The notes beneath the pieces were generated by a model. It had not been told where the DNA came from. It searched no databases and worked only from the letters and a program-made list of their open reading frames with translations. This document shows positions 8,635 to 17,119 of a DNA stretch of 64,000 bases, piece by piece. Within the stretch, counting starts at the first letter, position 1, and every line of letters begins with the position of its first letter. Source of the DNA: Flagellimonas taeanensis (GTDB lineage Bacteria > Bacteroidota > Bacteroidia > Flavobacteriales > Flavobacteriaceae); the NCBI RefSeq assembly GCF_003584105.1, contig NZ_QXFO01000010.1, positions 28,179 to 92,178 on the forward strand, given 5' to 3'. The translations under genes were made by a program, and so were the position numbers.

Positions 8635-8666
8635 CAAATTTACGGCACGATCGAGTTTTTAACAAG
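8635..8666 (-). promoter_or_regulatory. sdhCAB promoter
   Basis: On the minus strand, CTTG (8663-8666), a 20-base spacer and TAAATTTG (8635-8642) match the Bacteroidota pattern TTTG-N20-TAnnTTTG with one mismatch. The box ends 17 bases before the sdhC ATG. Confidence 0.65.
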
Positions 8667-8730
8667 CAATAAACAGCACGAAACCTCTTATTTAGAAACG
8701 TTTTAAGGAAAGAACGGGTCCACAAAATCA

Positions 8731-8752
8731 AAAAAAAGCCCCATAGGGGCTT
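8731..8752 (-). terminator. Terminator after the SIMPL-domain gene
   Basis: On the minus strand the stem GCCCC-TAT-GGGGC is followed by seven T's. It lies 45 bases after the stop codon at 8797 and keeps that operon separate from sdhCAB. Confidence 0.82.
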
Positions 8753-8796
8753 GTTCGATTAAGGGTGAAATAGTTAAAGAGCTCGTGTTCAACCAC

Positions 8797-9414
8797 TTAT
8801 TTGGTAGCAAAGACCACCTGAAGGGTATAAATATATTCCCCCACTGGGCGGTCGTAATAGATGGAGGTCTCTATTTGTTTGCCCATAAACTGGTTGTCCT
8901 CTACTGCTTCAACAGGCCCAAGTTCTTTCCCTAGGGCCAATGCTATGGCATTCGCCTTGGCGGTGGCATCTTTTAGGGCCATTTCACTGAGCGACCGTGC
9001 CTCATTGGGGTCGATTTCCAAAATGGCAACGGCGTTCAAGCGTTGTACCCCCAAAGATCTTATCCCCAGAAAGTCCCTCATCTTTTCCACCGAGGTCGTG
9101 GTGAACTCATAGACGGCACCTTCCTTGTCATAGCCCATGGTCTCGAAACCAAATTCGTGTGGAGTCTCTTTAATCTCGTCCCAAGCGATGCCATGCGACT
9201 CCACGGCCTTTTTGTAATCTGATTTTAACTGCTTCAGGTCGATGCCATCGGGCAGATAACTAGTAAAGGCAGTGCTCAGGGAAACGGTGGCCTTATAGAT
9301 GGGGGATGGATCTATATGGACGGCCTTTGCACTTACTTTGATGGTGGTGTTTTCCTCTTGGGCCGTACCCATCAATGGCAAAAAAGCCAATAAGATGTAT
9401 GTTATAGGTTTCAT
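8797..9414 (-). CDS. SIMPL-domain (DUF541) exported protein
   Basis: A 205-aa protein with a signal peptide (MKPITYILLAFLPLMGTAQ) and a body resembling the SIMPL/DUF541 fold: an N-terminal beta region (ENTTIKVSAKAVHIDPSPI) and the typical helix with AKANAIALALGKELGPV before the last strand. The function of SIMPL proteins is generally unknown; they are periplasmic or surface proteins linked to oxidative stress or signalling in some organisms. The start at 9414 is chosen because the signal peptide begins there. It is the last of three minus-strand genes after two collagen-like lipoproteins (49-base gap) and has its own terminator. Confidence 0.72.
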   Translation of the reverse strand: MKPITYILLAFLPLMGTAQEENTTIKVSAKAVHIDPSPIYKATVSLSTAFTSYLPDGIDLKQLKSDYKKAVESHGIAWDEIKETPHEFGFETMGYDKEGAVYEFTTTSVEKMRDFLGIRSLGVQRLNAVAILEIDPNEARSLSEMALKDATAKANAIALALGKELGPVEAVEDNQFMGKQIETSIYYDRPVGEYIYTLQVVFATK

Positions 9415-9463
9415 AGTTGTGGTGTTAAAAGAACCCAGCCAAGAATGGCGGGGGCACTGGGTT

Positions 9464-10027
9464 TTACTCTGGAATGTTGAAATGGGCCACAATCTCTTCG
9501 TAGCTCATTTGGGAATAGTCAGTAGCCATCTTACCTGCTGCAGGGATCCCACCGGGAATGATGATGTAACGGTAATCATCATAAAGGGGAATCTCAATGT
9601 CCGAACCATCAATGGAAGCGATCCTAATGACTATGTTCTGGTTCAAAGCATTGATTGAAAATTCATAATGTTGCATACGTAGGCCATAAATCGATTTGGG
9701 CAATGGATGGATAGTGGTTGAGATAGAAGTATATCTGCCATATACTGCAATGAAACCATTTGCCTTCACTTCATCCGTTAACGCTTCCACATTCGGAATG
9801 CTGAAGTAGGCATTGATGTCCGCAATCGGGGATTCAAAACCGGAAGGAATCCAATCCGAATAGATAACGTTGGCGGTTCCGGTTTCCCCTTGGGAGCCTT
9901 GCGGACCTTCAGGTCCTTGCTCCCCTTGAATGCCCTGTGGTCCAGTGGCACCGTCCTCCCCATCGTCGCCAGAGCAGGCCAGAAAGAGGGTTGCCAATAA
10001 GCCCAATAAGAAGATTTGACTTTTCAT
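9464..10027 (-). CDS. Collagen-like repeat lipoprotein, copy 2
   Basis: A 187-aa lipoprotein. The signal peptide ends in a lipobox (LFLACSG; Cys near residue 17), followed by a short run of about 12 Gly-X-Y triplets (DGATGPQGIQGEQGPEGPQG and on), then a globular domain of about 130 residues starting TANVIYSDW. It ends in QMSYEEIVAHFNIPE. The upstream neighbour has the same layout and the same ending, so the two are tandem paralogues. Gly-X-Y tracts in bacteria can form triple helices and act as surface stalks; here the tract is short and may only be a linker. The function of the C-terminal domain is unknown to me. Confidence 0.85.
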   Translation of the reverse strand: MKSQIFLLGLLATLFLACSGDDGEDGATGPQGIQGEQGPEGPQGSQGETGTANVIYSDWIPSGFESPIADINAYFSIPNVEALTDEVKANGFIAVYGRYTSISTTIHPLPKSIYGLRMQHYEFSINALNQNIVIRIASIDGSDIEIPLYDDYRYIIIPGGIPAAGKMATDYSQMSYEEIVAHFNIPE

Positions 10028-10079
10028 GTGTGTCAATTTTAAGTGTTGATAGTTGGGGGAACTTGGGCTATCTAGGATG

Positions 10080-10691
10080 TTATTCAGGAATGTTGAACAA
10101 TTCAATCACCTCTTCATAGCTCATCTTGGAAAGGTCCATGTCGGGCGTCAATTTTCCAGAAGTGGAAACCCCACCTGGAATGAGCACATATCTGTATTGT
10201 TCCAAATAGGAGCCATCCCCTACACTTTCGCCTTCTTCGTTGGCATGGACCGTAATCCTAATATTGTCGCTTGTTGCCACAAAGAAGTAAGATTGCTGTC
10301 TGGCAGCACCAAATACAATGGGAAGCGGATAAACAACATTGCCATCCCCAGGAAGCTCTATTCTTCGGCCATATACCAGAATGGTTCCAAGGTTCAACAT
10401 GTCTGGACCGATTTCAGGAGCTTCGATGTCAAAAGAGGCCGATGAGGCGACGATACTGTTCCCCAATTCGGTATCTACCCAATCGGAATACATTACATTG
10501 GCGGTGCCGGGATCTCCTTGCTCTCCTTGGGCACCCTGCTCACCTTGTGGACCGGCTGGGCCTGCGGGACCTTGCTCCCCTTGTGGGCCGGTTGCACCAT
10601 CTTCACCGTCTTCTGACGAGCAGGAGGTGACCAATGCCATGGACAGGGCCATAATCAAAATAGTTTTGACAGATAAAACATTTGTTTTCAT
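10080..10691 (-). CDS. Collagen-like repeat lipoprotein, copy 1
   Basis: A 203-aa lipoprotein. The signal peptide runs to a lipobox (LVTSCSS; Cys near residue 24), followed by about 13 Gly-X-Y triplets rich in GPQGEQGPAGPAG, then a globular domain beginning TANVMYSDW and ending KMSYEEVIELFNIPE. The ATG at 10691 is preferred over the in-frame ATG at 10718, because a -7-like box (TAATTTGG on the minus strand, 10723-10730) would lie only four bases before the latter. It is the first gene of a three-gene unit with the second lipoprotein and the SIMPL protein. Surface exposure is inferred from the lipobox followed by acidic residues. Confidence 0.85.
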   Translation of the reverse strand: MKTNVLSVKTILIMALSMALVTSCSSEDGEDGATGPQGEQGPAGPAGPQGEQGAQGEQGDPGTANVMYSDWVDTELGNSIVASSASFDIEAPEIGPDMLNLGTILVYGRRIELPGDGNVVYPLPIVFGAARQQSYFFVATSDNIRITVHANEEGESVGDGSYLEQYRYVLIPGGVSTSGKLTPDMDLSKMSYEEVIELFNIPE

Positions 10692-10950
10692 GATTTTCAA
10701 ATTTTTTTTGGGTTTCATGGGGCCAAATTAGGATCAATCCTGCCATGGAAACTTTCAATTATTACCAAGGGCATAAATGGATTCGTCGGCAACCCTTTTT
10801 TGTGTATGGAACACCATTTCTTCCTATTTTTAGGAAATTTCCCATCCATACGGTATAACTGTCGTACATACACCTTTTTAGGTCAAGTATCATTAATGTG
10901 GGAAGGCGTTTTGCTTCTATTTTTAATTTGGGACAAAGAACACCAGAGTT

Positions 10951-11688
10951 ATGAGGGCAATCATAGTTGACGATGAGGTTGCGGCAATAAACAGTCTTTC
11001 CTGGGAATTGCGGAAATACCCCGATTTCATTTCCATTATTGAAACGTTCACTTCCCCGAAGGAGGCCATTTCGGGCATCAATTATTTGAAGCCGGACTGT
11101 GTGTTTCTGGATATCGAGATGCCGGAGATGAGTGGGTTCTCGCTTTTGGACAAACTGGAATACCGGAATTTTGCCATTGTGATCACCACGGCATACAACC
11201 AGTATGCCATCCAGGCCATCAAGGAAAGTGCGGTGGATTATCTGCTCAAACCTGTGGACCAGGATGATATTGCCGGGGTCATAGAGAAATTGAAGAAGTT
11301 GAATGGGCAACAGAGCTTTCAACATCAGTTCGAGCAGACTTTTGAGGCGCTTTCCCGTGCCAGTGCCCCCCAGGTGGTCCAAATCCCAGTGAGTGGGAAA
11401 ATCTTGTTTTTGAGGGTGGCCGATATTGTGTATTGTGAGTCGGAGGGGAACTATTCCAAGGTGTTCTTGGAGTCCGGGGAACAGGTTTTGGTCTCCAAGA
11501 AACTTAAGGAACTGGAGGACCTTTTGCCCAGCCGCATATTTTTCAGGATACACAATTCCTTTATCGTGCACTTGCTCAAGGTGGACGAGTACATACGCAC
11601 TGATGGGTATCTGGTGCTTTCCAACGACCGAAAGATCCCGGTATCCAGAAACAAGAGAGAGGCCTTTCTACATCGGATGGCCCAATAA
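10951..11688 (+). CDS. LytTR-family response regulator
   Basis: Two-component response regulator of 245 aa. The receiver domain spans residues 1-118: the acidic pair is Asp7/Asp8, the phospho-acceptor is Asp54 in FLDIEMPEMSG, the switch Thr80 is in ITTAY and Lys100 is in LLKPVD. The LytTR DNA-binding domain covers about residues 140-245 (KILFLRVADIVYCESEGNYS, then FFRIHNSFIVHL). The partner kinase gene starts 9 bases downstream, so the pair is co-transcribed and probably co-acting. LytTR regulators bind short direct repeats upstream of target genes. The stimulus is unknown. Confidence 0.94.
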   Translation: MRAIIVDDEVAAINSLSWELRKYPDFISIIETFTSPKEAISGINYLKPDCVFLDIEMPEMSGFSLLDKLEYRNFAIVITTAYNQYAIQAIKESAVDYLLKPVDQDDIAGVIEKLKKLNGQQSFQHQFEQTFEALSRASAPQVVQIPVSGKILFLRVADIVYCESEGNYSKVFLESGEQVLVSKKLKELEDLLPSRIFFRIHNSFIVHLLKVDEYIRTDGYLVLSNDRKIPVSRNKREAFLHRMAQ

Positions 11689-11697
11689 AGATCGACT

Positions 11698-13236
11698 ATG
11701 CTCAAAGGCCTGATGGACTTCTTCAAGGAAAGCAACCAAAATGGGTTTGGGTTCTTTGTGGTGTCCGTTCTTTTTTACCTCTTCGTGTTTTTCCTGATCC
11801 AGTTTTTTCAGCACAAAAAACGATTCTACCTTTTCTATGCCCTATATGCCCTGGTCACGGGGCTCACCCTGATCAAATACGTGGATGGGGTGTTTTTCAG
11901 CGATTTTGCACATTCATCCGCAGGGAGGACCTTTGTGAGATGGTTCCACTATCCTTCCCAATGGATGGCCTCCTTCCTGTTCACCCTCTTCATTTTGGAG
12001 ATCATGGGTTTCAAAAAGGACTATCCGAAGTTTGTGAAGTTTGTGCATTGGGGCTATTTTGGGTTGGCCCCTTTTTATTTTACGTTTTGGGCGATGTACC
12101 TGGTCAACCCCAGATCCTACCTTATCGATTATTGTGAGGTATTTGTACTGTTGCCGTTGAACTTGATTGCCTTTGTATGGGGATTTTGTCTCGTGCTCAA
12201 GCAGAACAGGATCATCAAATGGTATATCCTGTTGGGGATGTCCTCGCTTTTTGTTTCCTATCTCATCATTTCACTCTATTCCATCAAGACGAAGACTGCA
12301 AACACGGAGACCCTGTATATCTTTTATTTGGGTGTGCTGTTCGAAAGTCTGTTGTTTGCGCTGGCCATAGGGCTGGAACAAAAAATGGTCTATAAGGAAA
12401 AGGCCCATGTCCAGAAAAAGTACATTGAACAGCTCGAGGAAAACCATACCATCAAGGAAAGCATCAACAGGGCCTTGTCGGACGAGCTGGTGCAGACAAA
12501 GGCAGAGATAGAGGGGTTGAGTTCCGAGGCGCAGAAGGAGCGCACGGAGAAATTGGCCATCAAAGTGGAGAACAAGTTTGCCCAGCTGCGTTTGGATGCG
12601 CTTCGCAGTCAGATGAACCCCCATTTTATCTTCAATGCCCTGAACTCGATCAAATCGTACTTTATCGAGAACAACCAGGAAAAAGCCATTTATTATTTGG
12701 GAAGGTTCTCCAAACTGATCCGTGGCATACTGGAGAGCTCCCGAAAGGACCTCATCACCCTCGAAGAGGAACTGGGTATCATCAAAATGTATGTGGAAAT
12801 AGAGAGCGACCGTTTCAAGAACGGCATGGAGTACGCCTTTGAGTTGGACGATTCGGTAGAGGCCCAACAGCTTCTTGTGCCCTCCCTCTTATTGCAGCCC
12901 TTTGTTGAAAATGCCATTTGGCATGGGCTTTCCACCCGAAAGGGAAAAAAGAGATTAAGCCTTAAAGTGGAACTATTGGAGCCTTCGAACGATTTACGGA
13001 TCACCATAGAGGACAATGGCATCGGAAGACGGGCCTCACAGCTGAGGAACAGCCAAAACCCACTGAAGAGCCAATCGCTCGGGCTCTCCATCGTAAATGA
13101 TAGGCTGGACTTCTACTCAAAAAAATACGCAGGCGATTTCCATTTTTTAGTCGAGGACCTTGTGGATGCATCGGGAAAGGCATTGGGCACAAAAGTGGTC
13201 GTTACCCTGCCCCGATTGCTATTGGAAAATCACTAA
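11698..13236 (+). CDS. LytS/AgrC-type sensor histidine kinase with 7TM sensor
   Basis: Membrane sensor kinase of 512 aa. Residues 1-228 contain seven hydrophobic helices resembling the 7TMR-DISM membrane unit, without a large periplasmic domain. Residues 230-295 are a charged coiled coil. The His_kinase (PF06580) region follows with His309 in SQMNPHFIFNALNSIK, an N-box PFVENAIWHGL and a G-box EDNGIGRR in the HATPase domain. The expected role is to phosphorylate the LytTR regulator encoded 9 bases upstream. Ligand and physiological role cannot be inferred. Confidence 0.92.
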   Translation: MLKGLMDFFKESNQNGFGFFVVSVLFYLFVFFLIQFFQHKKRFYLFYALYALVTGLTLIKYVDGVFFSDFAHSSAGRTFVRWFHYPSQWMASFLFTLFILEIMGFKKDYPKFVKFVHWGYFGLAPFYFTFWAMYLVNPRSYLIDYCEVFVLLPLNLIAFVWGFCLVLKQNRIIKWYILLGMSSLFVSYLIISLYSIKTKTANTETLYIFYLGVLFESLLFALAIGLEQKMVYKEKAHVQKKYIEQLEENHTIKESINRALSDELVQTKAEIEGLSSEAQKERTEKLAIKVENKFAQLRLDALRSQMNPHFIFNALNSIKSYFIENNQEKAIYYLGRFSKLIRGILESSRKDLITLEEELGIIKMYVEIESDRFKNGMEYAFELDDSVEAQQLLVPSLLLQPFVENAIWHGLSTRKGKKRLSLKVELLEPSNDLRITIEDNGIGRRASQLRNSQNPLKSQSLGLSIVNDRLDFYSKKYAGDFHFLVEDLVDASGKALGTKVVVTLPRLLLENH

Positions 13237-13275
13237 AGCTGAAAGAAATTTTCAAAACGGCACCGAAATCCAAAA

Positions 13276-13304
13276 GATTTGTCCGAATTTGAACGGACAA
13301 AATC
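13276..13304 (+). promoter_or_regulatory. Stem-loop just before rimK
   Basis: GATTTGTCCG (13276-13285), an 8-base loop and CGGACAAAATC (13294-13304) form a hairpin with one bulged base, ending 12 bases before the ATG at 13317. It has no T-run. It could occlude the ribosome landing site or mark an operator for the LytTR regulator; neither is proven. Confidence 0.45.
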
Positions 13305-13316
13305 TTGAAGACTACA

Positions 13317-14204
13317 ATGGACATCGCCATCCTATCCGTGAGCCTCAATGTGTATTCCACCAGAAGAATAGCTGTGGAAGCCCAAAAGGCGGGACATTAT
13401 GTGGAGCTCATAGACCATACCAAATGCTCGGTGAAATTGGGTCAGGGCATGCCCCAGATCTATTTTGGGGAAGACAACATCACCGAAGGTTTTGATGCCA
13501 TCATCCCAAGGATCGGCACCACGGTCACCCGACATGGCGCCGCGATCGTGAAGCAGTTTGAGATGAACGGGGTGTTCAGCACGGCGAGATCTACCGGAAT
13601 CATCAGGGCCAGGAACAAAGTGAGAACCTTACAGATCATGGCCAAAAAGGGAATCCCCATCCCGGAAACCGTTTTCTCCATCAATCCCGACAACGTAGAG
13701 GCGCAGATGGAGCTTCTTGGAGGGCCGCCTGTGATCATCAAACTCCAGGAAGGTACCCAAGGCAAAGGAGTCATCTTGGCCGAGAGCAAAAAATCGGCAA
13801 AATCCATGATCGACACTTTGTACAATATGAACACCAGCATCCTATTGCAACAGTACATTGGGGAGGCCAATGGGGAAGACCTTAGGGTCATTGTCGTGGG
13901 GAACAAGGTGGTGGCGAGCATGAAGCGGACCAGCGGGTTGGATGATTTCCGGTCCAATGTGCACCGAGGGGCGGACACCGAAGCGGTCCAACTGACCCCT
14001 AAGGAAAAATCCATGGCCCTGAACGCCACCAAGCATTTGGGTCTAGGAATTGCCGGAGTGGACCTTATCCGTTCCAAAAAAGGGCCGTTGCTCATAGAGG
14101 TCAATGCATCGCCAGGCCTCAAGGGAATCGAAGAGGCAACAGGGGTCAACGTGGCCAAACATATCATCCAATTTGTGGAAAGAAGTGGGCATAGGAAACG
14201 ATAA
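13317..14204 (+). CDS. rimK: RimK-family ATP-grasp ligase (ribosomal protein S6 glutamylase-like)
   Basis: Alpha-L-glutamate ligase of 295 aa. In E. coli, RimK adds glutamate residues to the C-terminus of ribosomal protein S6. The sequence is closely parallel to RimK along its length: IAILS at the start, the RIGT motif (FDAIIPRIGT), ATP-grasp segments KLQEGTQGKGVILAE and DLRVIVVGNKVVASMKR, DFRSNVHRG, and the metal-binding end LLIEVNASPGLKGIEE. The ATG at 13317 is preferred to an upstream TTG at 13305, which adjoins a hairpin. No S6 modification partner or RimK-associated protease is adjacent. Other substrates are possible for this family. Confidence 0.88.
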   Translation: MDIAILSVSLNVYSTRRIAVEAQKAGHYVELIDHTKCSVKLGQGMPQIYFGEDNITEGFDAIIPRIGTTVTRHGAAIVKQFEMNGVFSTARSTGIIRARNKVRTLQIMAKKGIPIPETVFSINPDNVEAQMELLGGPPVIIKLQEGTQGKGVILAESKKSAKSMIDTLYNMNTSILLQQYIGEANGEDLRVIVVGNKVVASMKRTSGLDDFRSNVHRGADTEAVQLTPKEKSMALNATKHLGLGIAGVDLIRSKKGPLLIEVNASPGLKGIEEATGVNVAKHIIQFVERSGHRKR

Positions 14205-14289
14205 CGGAAAAATCAAGACCTCAGATGAGGGCAATATGGTTTGTATCAACCATCTAGCTGTGATAAAACAAGGGGATGCCTTGGTTCAT

Positions 14290-14721
14290 TTAGGCTGATA
14301 AGCAGTCATTTTTATCGCGTATTTTGGCCAAGCTCCACGAAATGGCACTTTCAAGGTCCGTGAATTGCCTAATACTGTCCTTGAAGAACATTTTTTCAAG
14401 GATGATGCTGGCCAGCCCATTTTTGTTGTAGGCCACTATGGAATACAGTTCGAGTTTATGCCTGTTCTTGTAAAACTTCAACCAATCCGTGGGTACCACA
14501 GAATAGTTGTTGATACGGTTGGAGATATAGGCAATGGGTTTGTCCTCGCCCAAGATTTCATATGCGGCACTTATGATTTTTTCAGCAATGGACCAATCAA
14601 AGGTTTCGCCCTCGTTCATTTCGGAAATGACCAGTCCATCAAAGAAATAGAAAACACCAAACTCATATTCCCTGATTTCCCGAATGTTCTTGAAAAATTC
14701 CAACTCTCTTACACTTTTCAT
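14290..14721 (-). CDS. Hypothetical protein, 143 aa
   Basis: No family recognised with confidence. The protein has no signal peptide or membrane segment and looks like an alpha/beta domain: strands near EYEFGVFYFFDGLVISEM, a helix IAEKIISAAYEIL, then PIAYISNRINNYSV and a C-terminal helix beginning FTDLESAISWSLAKI. This pattern is loosely like SpoIIAA/STAS-like single-domain proteins, with which I compare it only by shape. It converges on rimK with an 85-base gap and stands alone on its strand. Confidence 0.65.
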   Translation of the reverse strand: MKSVRELEFFKNIREIREYEFGVFYFFDGLVISEMNEGETFDWSIAEKIISAAYEILGEDKPIAYISNRINNYSVVPTDWLKFYKNRHKLELYSIVAYNKNGLASIILEKMFFKDSIRQFTDLESAISWSLAKIRDKNDCLSA

Positions 14722-14846
14722 GCTTTGGGCAGCTACTTTTGTTGATGCGCAGAAACAAAGATAAGCAGGCTAAAAGGCTCCGAAGACAGTGTTTTACGGA
14801 TGTGACCGTTTTTTTGGTATAAGCCTGTTTTCAATTGATATCTGAT

Positions 14847-14882
14847 AAAAAGAGGGGTAGGTCAATAGGATTTCACCCCTCT
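14847..14882 (-). terminator. Terminator after the DUF2721 gene
   Basis: On the minus strand AGAGGGGT and ACCCCTCT (8-bp stem, 16-base loop) are followed by TTTTTATC. It lies about 80 bases beyond the stop codon at 14960. The remaining part of this 238-base gap shows nothing else. Confidence 0.6.
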
Positions 14883-14959
14883 ATGCAGACGTATATTCCT
14901 ACTAAATATACAGAAAAAGCAGTAAAAAATACAAAATGAACAAGGGAAATGGTGTTAAA

Positions 14960-15349
14960 TCAGTTTTCCATATTCTTCAATTGAATGCCCAACGCCTTGG
15001 TGGACACCTGTACCTCAATAAGGGAAAGCACCAGTGAGACCACCAGAAAGACCAAGCTTATGCCAAAGATGAGGTTGGCCCAGACGTTCAGTTCCACATA
15101 GACCAGGAACATGGTCACTGCGGCCAACAAAAAACTGATGATGGCCGTGGCCTGCATGTTCTTGATGATGCCCAGCCGTTTTCTCAGTTGGCGGATCTGT
15201 TGCCGCAACGGGTGGGCAGAGGTTTCCTCAAACTGTTTGTGGAGTTGCCGGATCAGGGCCGCTATGGCCAAATAGCGGGCATTGTAGGCCAGCATGGTCA
15301 GGGAGATGGCAGGAAAAAGGAGAGCGGGAATGCTAAGGGTAAGTTGCAT
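14960..15349 (-). CDS. DUF2721 family membrane protein
   Basis: A 129-aa integral membrane protein. A first hydrophobic helix (LTLSIPALLFPAISLTMLAY) is followed by a charged loop or amphipathic helix (QLHKQFEETSAHPLRQQIRQ), then two more membrane helices in the C-terminal half. This layout and the conserved N-terminal helix followed by NAR match DUF2721. Function is unknown. It is divergent from the aminopeptidase gene, with a 78-base shared promoter region. Confidence 0.75.
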   Translation of the reverse strand: MQLTLSIPALLFPAISLTMLAYNARYLAIAALIRQLHKQFEETSAHPLRQQIRQLRKRLGIIKNMQATAIISFLLAAVTMFLVYVELNVWANLIFGISLVFLVVSLVLSLIEVQVSTKALGIQLKNMEN

Positions 15350-15376
15350 GTTCTTGTTTTAAATGGAAGGTAACAA

Positions 15377-15408
15377 TTTGTCTTCGGTATCGCAATTACC
15401 TACATTTG
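15377..15408 (+). promoter_or_regulatory. Promoter of the Xaa-Pro aminopeptidase gene
   Basis: TTTG (15377-15380), a 20-base spacer and TACATTTG (15401-15408) match the Bacteroidota consensus without mismatch, and the ATG follows 19 bases later. This is the best promoter match seen in the window. Confidence 0.75.
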
Positions 15409-15427
15409 GACAAACCAATTTATACTG

Positions 15428-16720
15428 ATGAAATATTTTTCTATAGACAGCAATTTGTTTGTAAAGAACCGTAAGAAATTCATGGCACAGATGAAGCCAA
15501 ATAGTATTGCGGTGTTCAATTCCAACGATATTTACCCCATTGGGGCGGACAGCACCTTGCCTTTTGAACAGGCCCGTGATATTTTCTATCTGAGCGGGGC
15601 GGACCAAGAGGAGACCATATTGCTGCTTTTCCCAGATGCGATGGACAAAAAGAAAAGGGAAATACTCTTTGTTCGGGAAACGAACGATCATATTGCCGTA
15701 TGGGAAGGTGCCAAACTTACCAAGGATCAGGCTACTGCGGTTTCAGGTATTGAAACTATTTATTGGTTGACCGATTTTGACAAGATTTTTTTTGATTTGA
15801 TGACGGAGGCCGACACCATCTATTTCAACACTAACGAGCATTATCGCCAAGCTGTGGAAACCCAGACCCGTGAAGATCGGTTCATTGAAAAATGTAAAAA
15901 GGAATACCCAGCGCACCAATGGGCCAAGAGTAACCCTATTTTGCAACAGATCCGTGGGGTAAAGGAACCTGAGGAAATCACTTTGATGCAAATTGCCTGC
16001 GATATTACCGAAAAAGGATTCCGAAGAATACTTGAATTTATAAAACCGGGAGTTTGGGAATATGAAATTGAGGCCGAGTTTCTGCATGAGTTTGTTCGCA
16101 ATCGCTCAAAAGGATTTGCCTATGCCCCGATCATTGCAGCAGGGGCCAATGCCAATGTGCTTCACTATTTGGAAAATAACAAACAAGCGAAGGATGGGGA
16201 CATGATCTTAATGGATTTGGCCGCCGAATATGCCAATTATTCCAGTGATCTTACTAGAACCGTTCCTGCCAACGGAAAGTTTTCCGACCGCCAAAAGCAA
16301 GTGTACAGCGCCGTGCTCCGGGTAAAGAACGAAGCTACCAAAATGTTGGTGCCGGGCACCATTTGGGCCGAATATCACAAGGAAGTTGGGGAGATCATGA
16401 CTTCTGAATTGATTGGCCTTGGACTTTTGGACAAAGCCGATGTGCAGAACGAAAACCCCGATTGGCCCGCTTACAAAAAATACTTTATGCACGGAACAAG
16501 CCACCATATTGGTCTGAACACCCATGATTATGGCGAATTGAAGACCCCTATGAAAGCCAATATGGTCTTTACAGTGGAACCCGGCATCTATATCCCTGCG
16601 GAGGGAATGGGAATCCGTTTGGAGGACGATGTGGTCATCCAAGAAAAAGGAGAGCCGTTTAACTTGATGCAGAACATCCCCATTGAAATCGAGGAAATCG
16701 AGGAGTTGATGAACAAATAA
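15428..16720 (+). CDS. pepP: Xaa-Pro aminopeptidase (aminopeptidase P family)
   Basis: Metallo-aminopeptidase of 430 aa that releases N-terminal residues preceding proline. The N-terminal AMP_N domain is followed by a pita-bread catalytic domain with the usual metal ligands: Asp in MDLAAEYANYSSD, the downstream SDLTRTVP Asp, His in HGTSHHIGLNTHD, Glu in FTVEPGIYIP and Glu in GIRLEDDVV. There is no signal peptide, so it is cytoplasmic. It is monocistronic by appearance: its own promoter lies upstream and a palindromic repeat follows the stop codon. Confidence 0.93.
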   Translation: MKYFSIDSNLFVKNRKKFMAQMKPNSIAVFNSNDIYPIGADSTLPFEQARDIFYLSGADQEETILLLFPDAMDKKKREILFVRETNDHIAVWEGAKLTKDQATAVSGIETIYWLTDFDKIFFDLMTEADTIYFNTNEHYRQAVETQTREDRFIEKCKKEYPAHQWAKSNPILQQIRGVKEPEEITLMQIACDITEKGFRRILEFIKPGVWEYEIEAEFLHEFVRNRSKGFAYAPIIAAGANANVLHYLENNKQAKDGDMILMDLAAEYANYSSDLTRTVPANGKFSDRQKQVYSAVLRVKNEATKMLVPGTIWAEYHKEVGEIMTSELIGLGLLDKADVQNENPDWPAYKKYFMHGTSHHIGLNTHDYGELKTPMKANMVFTVEPGIYIPAEGMGIRLEDDVVIQEKGEPFNLMQNIPIEIEEIEELMNK

Positions 16721-16731
16721 GAATCAGTGCT

Positions 16732-16798
16732 GTCATACTGAGCGAAGCGAAGTATCCAAACCCTTCAAAAAGGGATGCTTCACTTTGTTCAGCATGAC
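16732..16798. repeat. Dispersed palindromic repeat
   Basis: Left arm beginning GTCATACTGAGCGAAGCGAA pairs with a right arm ending TTCAGCATGAC. Differences between the arms are mostly of the kind that keep G-U pairs in RNA, and the loop holds a further CCCTT/AAGGG pair. Same family as the copies at 5018, 58622 and 59967. Confidence 0.75.
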
Positions 16799-16820
16799 AT
16801 CAGGAACATAACAGAATGGC

Positions 16821-16994
16821 ATGAAACACCTTTTTTTATTGCTTCAAGTCGATATTGAAAAGAAAATGCAGGAAGCTCCGGACAGTTCCTATGAAATTGG
16901 GGTCGTTATCGGGAGCTACCTGCCCTTTGTGGTCTTGGCCGGGGTTGCCTATGCCATTTATTACTTCAACAAAAAGAAACGAGGCTCGGAGTAG
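16821..16994 (+). CDS. Small single-pass membrane protein, 57 aa
   Basis: An ATG-started frame of 57 codons between the aminopeptidase and a serine hydrolase. The N-terminal part is polar (QVDIEKKMQEAPDSSYEIG), followed by one clear membrane helix (VVIGSYLPFVVLAGVAYAIY) and a basic tail (FNKKKRGSE). This topology and the codon pattern look like a genuine small membrane protein; the KMQEAPD/IGSYLPF arrangement is one I associate with short flavobacterial membrane proteins, though no function is known. A 125-base gap without features follows. Confidence 0.6.
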   Translation: MKHLFLLLQVDIEKKMQEAPDSSYEIGVVIGSYLPFVVLAGVAYAIYYFNKKKRGSE

Positions 16995-17119
16995 TTGATG
17001 GTTTTTTTAACTATAACCTTTTGACAAATCGATCAAAAGCCAATTAATGGATTTCAATTCTGTAACCTGATTCGAAAAGCGGTCGTCCAACCTTCCAAAT
17101 CAAAAAACGGAAGGCAAGA

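Noticed and set aside
10271..10731. Proline-rich plus-strand frames opposite the collagen-like genes.
   Set aside because: They arise because the Gly-X-Y repeats read in reverse complement as Pro-rich repeats; the real genes have lipoprotein signals and globular domains.
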